Source: Anaerolineales bacterium UBA6128
GTDB taxonomy: Bacteria; Chloroflexota; Anaerolineae; UBA1429
NCBI GenBank assembly: GCA_002423325.1
Contig: DIVQ01000232.1
Location: 3,217-23,473, forward strand
Length of the DNA: 20,257 nucleotides
Reading direction: 5' to 3'
Notes under the pieces: generated by a model
Databases searched by the model: none
The model's input: only the letters and a program-made list of their open reading frames with translations
What the model was told of the DNA's origin: nothing
Position numbers and translations under genes: made by a program
In this document: one piece after another, positions 15,206 to 20,257 of the stretch
Layout of the letters: each line of letters begins with the position of its first letter
How positions within the stretch are numbered: the first letter of the stretch is position 1

Positions 15206-16327
15206 CTACAGGTCTGCGACCGAGCCATCATCGGGATGGCGCAGGCGGCAGGGCACGTTGACGCCATCATAGATGCGTTCGGCCAGGGCCTCCTCATCCA
15301 GCTCAATGCCCAGGCCGGGTCCGCTGGGCACCTCGAGGTAGCCATCCACGATCTTGAAGGGCTCTTTCAGGATGCCCTCGCCCGTGGAGACATGTTCCTG
15401 GATCAGGAAATTGGGAATGCAGGCATCGACCTGCAGCGCCGCCGCCAAGTTGATCGGGCCGGTGGGGGCGTGCAGCGCCATCGACACATAGTAGGTCTCG
15501 GCCATGGCCGCGATGCGCCGACACTCAGAGATGCCGCCGGCGTGCGACAGGTCGGGCTGCAGGATAGCTGCAGCCTGCTTTTCCAGGATGTCGCGAAAGC
15601 CCCGGCGCGTCCACAACCGCTCGCCGGTGGCGATGGGGATGGGCGTGCTCCGCGCCATCGTCACGAGTGCGTCGACGTTCTCGGGTAGCACCGGTTCCTC
15701 GATAAAGTAGGGTCGATAGGGCTCGATCGCCTTGGCCAGCAGAATGGAGAGCGCCGGCGTGCTGCGGCCGTGAAAGTCGACGGCGATGTCGACCGAGTCG
15801 CCCACCGCCTCGCGGATGGCGGCCATCTGGGCGGCCACCTGGTCGATGAAAGCGGGCGACTCGAGCGGGTGCGCGTAGCCGTAGAGGCACGCCTTGACCG
15901 CCGTAAAGCCGTGCTGCACCCAGTCGCGCGCGCTGGCCACCAGGTCGTGCTCGTAGGGGCGCACGCCCAGCCAGCCGTACATGCGCACGCGGTCGCGCGT
16001 CTTGCCGCCCAGCAACTGGTAGATCGGCTGGCCCAGCCATTTGCCGGTGATGTCCCAGAGCGCCTGGTCCACCGCCGAGAGCGCGCTGTTCAGGATCAGG
16101 CCGGAGCGAAAGTAAGAGTGGCGGTAGATCGACTGCCAGTGGTGCTCCACGCGGCGCGGGTCCTCGCCGATGAGATAGTCGCCGATCTCTTGGATGCAAC
16201 TGATCAGCGCCTGTGGGTGCCCCTCGGCGATCGGCTCGCCCAGACCCACGATGCCTTCGTCGGTGTGCACCTTGAGGATCATCCAGTAGGGACGGATAGG
16301 GATACACTCCAAGCGGGTGACTTTCAC
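15206..16327 (-). CDS. Enolase-superfamily sugar-acid dehydratase, D-galactonate-dehydratase-like
   Basis: A mandelate-racemase-group enzyme expected to dehydrate an aldonate to a 2-keto-3-deoxy sugar acid with Mg2+. In this 373-residue protein the residues fall one position from E. coli galactonate dehydratase: Asp 184 and His 186 in VDFHGR, metal ligands Glu 210 (IEEPVLPEN) and Glu 236 (ATGERLW), Asp 259 (QPDLSHAGG), His 286 (ALHAPTGP) and Glu 311. The frame runs 34 codons further upstream across a repeat. I choose the GTG at 16327, with GGAGG 9 nt before it, which gives the usual KVTRLE start. First gene of the operon. Closely related sugar-acid substrates cannot be excluded. Confidence 0.85.
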   Translation of the reverse strand: MKVTRLECIPIRPYWMILKVHTDEGIVGLGEPIAEGHPQALISCIQEIGDYLIGEDPRRVEHHWQSIYRHSYFRSGLILNSALSAVDQALWDITGKWLGQPIYQLLGGKTRDRVRMYGWLGVRPYEHDLVASARDWVQHGFTAVKACLYGYAHPLESPAFIDQVAAQMAAIREAVGDSVDIAVDFHGRSTPALSILLAKAIEPYRPYFIEEPVLPENVDALVTMARSTPIPIATGERLWTRRGFRDILEKQAAAILQPDLSHAGGISECRRIAAMAETYYVSMALHAPTGPINLAAALQVDACIPNFLIQEHVSTGEGILKEPFKIVDGYLEVPSGPGLGIELDEEALAERIYDGVNVPCRLRHPDDGSVADL

Positions 16328-16370
16328 AGACGATTGCCTCCAGACATATGTGGCTGCGAGTCCCCATGGC

Positions 16371-16430
16371 GCTTGCGGCGCGCCGCGTTCGCTTGCGACG
16401 CGCCGCGTTCGCTTGCGACGCGCCGCCATG
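16371..16430. repeat. Three 20-bp tandem repeats in the divergent control region
   Basis: Units at 16371-16390, 16391-16410 and 16411-16430 share GCTTGCG[GA]CGCGCCGC; the last unit ends CATG rather than GTTC. They lie between the two divergent genes, inside the predicted leader of the minus-strand operon, and carry the -35 of the plus-strand promoter. Each unit holds the self-complementary GGCGCGCC or a near form, so a dimeric regulator could bind. The unit length is not a multiple of three, and no gene is supported across it. Confidence 0.9.
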
Positions 16431-16441
16431 CTGGCTATATT
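16413..16441 (+). promoter_or_regulatory. Candidate promoter for the GH130 gene
   Basis: TTGCGA (16413-16418), a 17-bp spacer and TATATT (16436-16441). The -35 lies in the third tandem repeat, and the -10 shares the TATATTATA core with the opposing promoter. A start near 16448 gives a leader of about 93 nt before the ATG at 16541. Confidence 0.5.
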
Positions 16442-16444
16442 ATA
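16439..16444 (-). promoter_or_regulatory. Candidate -10 of the dehydratase-GH-GH127 operon
   Basis: A perfect TATAAT on the minus strand with no recognisable -35 at 16-18 bp, so an activator may be needed. Transcription from it would run through the three tandem repeats before the GTG at 16327, a leader of about 105 nt. Confidence 0.5.
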
Positions 16445-16540
16445 CCCGCAAACGGCCGCCGAGGTGAGTACGGCGCGCCCAAATGCCGACCCGTGGACGC
16501 CCCTGAACCTGTAGTCGATATCTCAATGTGGAGGATTCGT

Positions 16541-17581
16541 ATGACGACGACAGCCGCGCCCATCACCACCAGTCCCGTGATCACGCGCTACCCGGGCAAC
16601 CCTGTGCTCTCTCGCGCCGATGTGCCCTACCACGCCACGATGGTGTTCAACGCCGGCGTGTGCAAGTTTCAGGGGCGCTACGTGATGGTCTTTCGCAACG
16701 ACTATGGCGAGTTTGGAAACCCGGAGCTCCAGGGCACCAACCTGGGCCTGGCCTACAGCGACGACGGCATCCACTGGCAGGTGGAGCCAACGCCCTGCTG
16801 GGAGTTGCCCGCCGTGATCGAGGCCGTCAGCCCGCTGTACGGCGGCAGGCCGCCCGAGGGCGAGATCTGGCGCGCTTATGACCCGCGCCTGACGGTCATC
16901 GAGGGGCAATGCTATATGACCTTTGCGCTGGATACCGCCCACGGCCTGCGCGGTGGCGTGGCCCGCACCGCGGACTTTTACCACTATGAGGTCACGAGCC
17001 TGTCGCTTCCCGACAACCGCAACATGGTACTGCTTCCGGAGCGTGTGGGCGGCCAGTACGTGCGGCTTGACCGTCCGATGCCGATCTACAGCCGCGTGCG
17101 CGAGCGCGACCGCTTTGACATCTGGCTGACCACTTCGCCCGACCTGCACCTGTGGGGTCGGGAGCGCCTGGTGCTGGGCGTGGAGGATGTACCCTGGGCC
17201 AACGACAAGATCGGCCCGGCGGCCCCGCCCGTCAAGACCGACAAGGGATGGCTGACGCTGTTCCACGCCGTGGATCTCGATCGCTCGCGCGGCAAGAACG
17301 GCTGGGAGGATGTCTGGCAAAAGCGCTACAGTATCGGGGTCATGTTGCTCGACCTGGAGGACCCCGCGCGTGTCGTGGCGATGAGCAAAGAGCCGCTGCT
17401 GGCGCCCGAACATCCGCTTGAGACGAGCAACGGGTTCCGCCACAATGCCGTCTTCCCGGGCGGGATGATCCTGGAGCCCGATGGCGAGGTCAAGATCTAC
17501 TATGGCGCGGCCGACACGGTAGAGTGCCTGGCCACCGCCCACGTCGACGACCTGTTGGCGCTCTGCACCGAACCGCGCTGA
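16541..17581 (+). CDS. GH130-family glycoside phosphorylase (mannoside-type)
   Basis: Members use inorganic phosphate to cleave beta-mannosides, releasing mannose 1-phosphate, which saves ATP; some are plain hydrolases. The 346-residue protein has RYPGNPVLSRADVPY, TMVFNAGV, VFRNDYG, IWRAYDPRLTVIEG with the likely proton-donor Asp, TDKGWLTLFHAVD, and KIYYGAADT near the C-terminus. All fit the five-bladed GH130 fold. There is no signal peptide. The ATG at 16541 has GGAGG 7 nt upstream; the frame is open far upstream but on the shadow of the dehydratase. It is divergent from the GH127 operon and ends in a hairpin. The precise linkage used cannot be told from sequence. Confidence 0.85.
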   Translation: MTTTAAPITTSPVITRYPGNPVLSRADVPYHATMVFNAGVCKFQGRYVMVFRNDYGEFGNPELQGTNLGLAYSDDGIHWQVEPTPCWELPAVIEAVSPLYGGRPPEGEIWRAYDPRLTVIEGQCYMTFALDTAHGLRGGVARTADFYHYEVTSLSLPDNRNMVLLPERVGGQYVRLDRPMPIYSRVRERDRFDIWLTTSPDLHLWGRERLVLGVEDVPWANDKIGPAAPPVKTDKGWLTLFHAVDLDRSRGKNGWEDVWQKRYSIGVMLLDLEDPARVVAMSKEPLLAPEHPLETSNGFRHNAVFPGGMILEPDGEVKIYYGAADTVECLATAHVDDLLALCTEPR

Positions 17582-17618
17582 GTGCGCCCAGCGCGCCCAG
17601 CGCCGCTACTGTCCTCGG

Positions 17619-17648
17619 CAGGGGCGTACCTTGTGTACGCCCCTGTTT
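17619..17648 (+). terminator. Terminator after GH130
   Basis: Arms CAGGGGCGTAC (17619-17629) and GTACGCCCCTG (17635-17645) form an 11-bp perfect stem with a 5-nt loop, followed by TTT and then mixed sequence. The stem is strong and the U tract is short. It sits 38 bp after the GH130 stop and just before the ychF promoter. Confidence 0.75.
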
Positions 17649-17664
17649 CATCCACCGGACATAA

Positions 17665-17692
17665 TTGACGAGACGACGCTGTGCGCTATAAT
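17665..17692 (+). promoter_or_regulatory. Sigma70-type promoter of ychF
   Basis: TTGACG (17665-17670), a 16-bp spacer and TATAAT (17687-17692): eleven of twelve consensus bases. Transcription would start near 17699, about 65 nt before the ychF ATG. Confidence 0.85.
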
Positions 17693-17763
17693 GAATAGTT
17701 GCCTTGCGCCTCTGCCGGGAGCACCGGCCGCGCAAGGCAAGTTCGCGTCCAGGGAGCAGTCAC

Positions 17764-18849
17764 ATGGAAGTAGGCATCATCGGCTTGCCGTTGGCAGGCA
17801 AAACAACGATCTTTAACGCGCTGACGCGCAGTCAGGCGCAGACGGGCGCCTATGGCTCAGGCAAAGGCGGCATCAACATCGCCGTGGTGGACGTGCCCGA
17901 TGCGCGCGTGGGCATCCTCTCGGGCATGTTCAAGCCGCGCAAGACGGTGTACGCCAAGGTGCAGTTCAGTGACGTGAGCGGCGTGGCCAAAGGGCAAGCG
18001 CAGGGCAGCGGGCTGGACCTGGCCGTGCTCACCGCCCTCAGCAAATGCGACGCGCTGCTGCAAGTGGTGCGCGCCTTTGAGGACGAACAGGTGGCGCATC
18101 CCGAGGGCAGCGTCGACGCTGTGCGCGACCTGAACGCGTTGCGCATCGAGTTGATCATCTCGGACCTGGCCATTGTGGAGCGTAAGCTGGAGCGCCTGGA
18201 GGCGGGCCTCAAGAAGGCCCGCGCCGATGAGCGGCAGCGTCTGGAGGCCGAACAGGGACTGATGCTGCGCCTCAAGGAGGCGCTCGAGTCGGAGACGCCT
18301 ATCGCTGACGTGTCGGTCAGCGAAGAGGAGGAGCGCCTGCTGCGCGGCTATCAGTTCCTCACCGCCAAGCCTGCGTTGGTGGTGCTCAACCTGGATGAGG
18401 ATGGGCGCGACGGCCACAACCTGAGCGCCATGACAGCCCACAGCCACACCTCGGCGCTCGAGCTGCGCGGCGCACTGGAGATGGAGATCGCCCAGTTGCC
18501 CGAGGACGAGATGGCGCTGTTCCTGCAGAGCTATGACATTGCCGAGCCGGGGCTGAATGTACTGGTGCGCGCCAGCTACGAACTTCTCGGGCTGATGTCC
18601 TTCTTTACAGTGGGAGACGACGAGGTGCGCGCCTGGACGGTGCGGCGCGGGGCCACGGCGGTGGAGGCCGCGGGCGCCATCCACTCGGATCTGGCGCGCG
18701 GCTTTATCCGCGCCGAGGTGATCTCGTACGACGACATGATCGCCTGCGGCACGCTGGCCGAGGCGCGCGCCAAGGGCAAACTTCGCCTGGAGGGCAAGAC
18801 CTACATCGTGCAGGACGGGGATATCCTGAACATCCGCTTCAGCGTGTAG
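17764..18849 (+). CDS. ychF: YchF/Ola1-family P-loop NTPase with TGS domain
   Basis: A translation-associated Obg-clade NTPase; characterised members prefer ATP and bind ribosomes. The 361-residue length is normal. Visible are the P-loop GLPLAGKTT (7-15), VDVPD (43-47), the switch region FSDVSGVAKGQAQGSGL (Asp 70), a long coiled-coil-like helical insertion (about 135-185), NLDED in place of the GTPase NKxD motif, and a C-terminal TGS domain (LMSFFTVGDDEVRAWTVRRGATAVEAAGAIH, ending DGDILNIRFSV). The P-loop differs from the usual GLPNVGKST, so this is a divergent branch. The ATG at 17764 has GGGAG upstream; an open frame 20 codons earlier lacks a good site. Confidence 0.92.
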   Translation: MEVGIIGLPLAGKTTIFNALTRSQAQTGAYGSGKGGINIAVVDVPDARVGILSGMFKPRKTVYAKVQFSDVSGVAKGQAQGSGLDLAVLTALSKCDALLQVVRAFEDEQVAHPEGSVDAVRDLNALRIELIISDLAIVERKLERLEAGLKKARADERQRLEAEQGLMLRLKEALESETPIADVSVSEEEERLLRGYQFLTAKPALVVLNLDEDGRDGHNLSAMTAHSHTSALELRGALEMEIAQLPEDEMALFLQSYDIAEPGLNVLVRASYELLGLMSFFTVGDDEVRAWTVRRGATAVEAAGAIHSDLARGFIRAEVISYDDMIACGTLAEARAKGKLRLEGKTYIVQDGDILNIRFSV

Positions 18850-18872
18850 GGGCATCCTGCACTCGCTTGGTG

Positions 18873-18901
18873 ATGACAATCACATCGAGATCAGTTACAA
18901 T
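18873..18901 (+). promoter_or_regulatory. Promoter of the TIGR04255-PIN cassette
   Basis: ATGACA (18873-18878), a 17-bp spacer and TACAAT (18896-18901), each one base from consensus. The start near 18908 leaves a leader of about 94 nt. No terminator is evident after ychF, so some read-through is possible. Confidence 0.65.
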
Positions 18902-19001
18902 CGTGACTGCGGAGACAGATAAGAGTAGCGAGTCTAGCGAGCGTCAGGATTGCGTCTGCTGGAGCAGCGCTCCGAGTCTCGAGGGTGGCAAGGAGGAAAT
19001 A

Positions 19002-19748
19002 GTGGGCGAGAGAATGGCTTCACCGCCCGTCATTGAGGCACTCTGCGAGTTCCGTTTTGTACCCACCGAAGACTGGGACTGGACGCTGCCCGGCAGGATC
19101 TACGAGCGTGTGAAGGGAGACTTCCCTGAACGCGCAGACGTGCACGCCAAGGCCTTGCGAGTACCGGTCGAAGCTGGTCAGGGCACATCGCTTGAGGTAC
19201 TGGAAAGCCTCGAGCGCGTACAGTTGAAGAGGAGCGATGGCACAGCTATGGTGCAAGTGGGTGCCAATCTCCTTGTAGTGAACCAACTCAGGCCCTACAA
19301 CGGCTGGGAGCAGCTTAGGTCCCTGATCGCGCGGATCTATTCGGAGTATGGTACGTTGAGCGGGCAGACCCACTTGGCTCGTATTGGGCTTCGCTATATT
19401 AACCAAATCGACGTCATAGACGACTTTTCACAGTGGGCCGAGATCGTCACTGTCGCACCTCCACTCAGCGGTGCGTTGCAGAGAACTCTGACCGGCTTCT
19501 ACCAGCGTTATGAGATCCTACATGACGTGCCCCCCGGGCTGCTTCTGCTACAGGTGGGCAACCGAAGGCAGGGCGCTCAGAACGCGTTAATGTTGGACCT
19601 TGACTTTGCGACTCAGCCCAATGCCGTCCCTTCAGGGGAGGAGGCCATCCTAGATTGGCTTGACAACGCGCATGACCGCATCTATGAAAGCCTGGTCGCG
19701 TCGCTGAGTGAAGCAACTCTGCGAAGGTTTGGAAGGAGTGTGCGATGA
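19002..19748 (+). CDS. TIGR04255 family protein (sporadically distributed, function unknown)
   Basis: A 248-residue cytoplasmic protein with the pattern I know for TIGR04255: an N-terminal PPVIEALCEFRF strand, a PGRIYERVKGDFPE helix, VQVGANLLVVNQLRPYNGWEQLRSLI in the middle, HLARIGLRYINQI, a GFYQRYEI strand, and a C-terminal LDWLDNAHDRIYESLVASLSE helix. No catalytic motif stands out. I choose GTG at 19002, since AGGAGG lies 5 nt before it; an ATG four codons later is the alternative. Its end overlaps the next gene by ATGA. The family is found patchily and its biochemical role is unknown. The coupling to a small protein and a PIN nuclease suggests a role with them. Confidence 0.82.
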   Translation: MGERMASPPVIEALCEFRFVPTEDWDWTLPGRIYERVKGDFPERADVHAKALRVPVEAGQGTSLEVLESLERVQLKRSDGTAMVQVGANLLVVNQLRPYNGWEQLRSLIARIYSEYGTLSGQTHLARIGLRYINQIDVIDDFSQWAEIVTVAPPLSGALQRTLTGFYQRYEILHDVPPGLLLLQVGNRRQGAQNALMLDLDFATQPNAVPSGEEAILDWLDNAHDRIYESLVASLSEATLRRFGRSVR

Positions 19749-20095
19749 CCGAGACCCGCATGACATCGACCGTCCCCATAGGAGCACCAATCCAGTGGGT
19801 ACTTGGCACGTCAGCCTGTGCGGAGAGATGGGGTAGGTCACCGGCTAACGAGAAAACAGTGGTTGCTCCACGCGCTGCAGATCCGTCCGAGACGGGGCTA
19901 CGTGACAGCATGGCTGAGAGCGCGCAGGCGGCTTGGCGCTACAGTGGTGAGCGCAGGGCAAGAACGGCTTTCGGCCGCCGCGTGCTGGAGCTTCGCGCTC
20001 GAATCATTGCAGCAAATGAACCACTTCTGGGCTGGGAGGAATTGCGGCAGGAAGTCCGTGAGCGTCGAGCCGAAGTCACCGGCGAAGACGGATGA
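19745..20095 (+). CDS. Small antitoxin-like protein upstream of a PIN nuclease
   Basis: A 116-residue protein of no recognised named family. Its N-terminal half looks unstructured. The C-terminal half, with FGRRVLELRARIIAANEPLLGWEELRQEVRERRAE, has the helical shape and the LL-x-W-E-E-L-x-x-EV-x-x-RR ending often seen in small proteins encoded just before PIN toxins, where it wraps the toxin. It starts in ATGA overlap with the TIGR04255 gene and ends in ATGA overlap with the PIN gene, so all three are coupled. The antitoxin role is inferred from size, position and tail, not from a known DNA-binding domain. An internal Met 56 could give a shorter product. Confidence 0.65.
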   Translation: MTETRMTSTVPIGAPIQWVLGTSACAERWGRSPANEKTVVAPRAADPSETGLRDSMAESAQAAWRYSGERRARTAFGRRVLELRARIIAANEPLLGWEELRQEVRERRAEVTGEDG

Positions 20096-20257
20096 AGCGC
20101 ACTTTTGTCGACTCCGGCGTCCTGATTGCCTGTGCCCGAGGCGATGGGGGTGTCGCCCAGCAAGCATTCATGTTGCTCGACGATCCTGACCGTGAATTTG
20201 TGTCCAGTATGTTCGTCAAGCTAGAGACGTATGAGGGTGTTGAAAAAGTGGGCGGGA
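20092..20257 (+). CDS. PIN-domain nuclease, N-terminal part
   Basis: The first 55 codons of a PIN-like protein; the rest lies outside the window. It opens MKRTFVDSGVLIACARGD with the expected metal-binding Asp 7 on the first strand, followed by SSMFVKLET with Glu 45, the usual second acidic residue. PIN domains are Mg2+-dependent ribonucleases and form the toxin half of VapBC-type pairs. The start overlaps the small upstream gene by ATGA. The remaining acidic residues cannot be checked here, so activity is not established. Confidence 0.75.
   Translation, partial: MKRTFVDSGVLIACARGDGGVAQQAFMLLDDPDREFVSSMFVKLETYEGVEKVGG

Noticed and set aside
16371..16430. A CRISPR array
   Set aside because: The units are contiguous 20-bp repeats without spacers, only three copies, and no cas gene is present.
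15770..16540. N-terminal extension of the GH130 protein
   Set aside because: It lies antisense to the dehydratase gene and crosses the promoters and tandem repeats; GGAGG before the ATG at 16541 and the family length favour the short form.

Overview
This is about 20 kb of GC-rich bacterial chromosome. It carries strong Shine-Dalgarno sites and sigma70-type promoters close to consensus. The gene set points to a free-living Chloroflexota-like bacterium: a Thermotoga-type DAHP synthase, an AroH-type chorismate mutase, an rpsU-yqeY-7TM/HD hydrolase-dgk string, GH127 and GH130 glycosidases, and no outer-membrane genes. The phylum is an inference from gene content and order, not a phylogeny.

Region 1 (1-6163, minus strand) is an aromatic amino-acid operon in the order aroH, DAHP synthase, tyrA, aroA, aroE, aroC, aroK. 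The last gene runs off the left edge. Most junctions overlap or nearly touch. Upstream is a complete-looking attenuator: a TTGACA promoter, a 39-residue leader peptide with four consecutive Tyr codons, a 12-bp antiterminator pairing and a hairpin with a U tract. This suggests that charged tRNA-Tyr controls the whole operon.

Region 2 (about 6190-6536) has no protein gene. It holds a very AT-rich segment with TAG triplets, a cluster of DnaA-box-like 9-mers including one exact TTATCCACA, and a 28-nt perfect palindrome. It is a good candidate replication origin, or at least a DnaA-binding locus.

Region 3 (6565-12236, minus strand) starts at a perfect-consensus promoter. It encodes ribosomal protein S21, YqeY, a PgpH-like 7TM-HD hydrolase, a DgkA-type lipid kinase, two Wzz-like membrane proteins and a CpsD-like ATPase. 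The last two have their own promoter, and the palindrome probably ends the unit.

Region 4 (12238-17648) is a sugar-catabolic locus. A galactonate-dehydratase-like enolase, a five-bladed-propeller glycosidase and a GH127 beta-L-arabinofuranosidase form a minus-strand operon. A GH130 glycoside phosphorylase is divergent. The shared control region holds overlapping promoters and three 20-bp tandem repeats.

Region 5 (17665-18849, plus strand) is ychF with its own promoter.

Region 6 (18873 to the right edge, plus strand) is a translationally coupled cassette with a different sequence character: a TIGR04255-family protein, a small antitoxin-like protein and a PIN-domain nuclease cut by the window edge. 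It looks like the edge of an accessory or toxin-antitoxin-like island.
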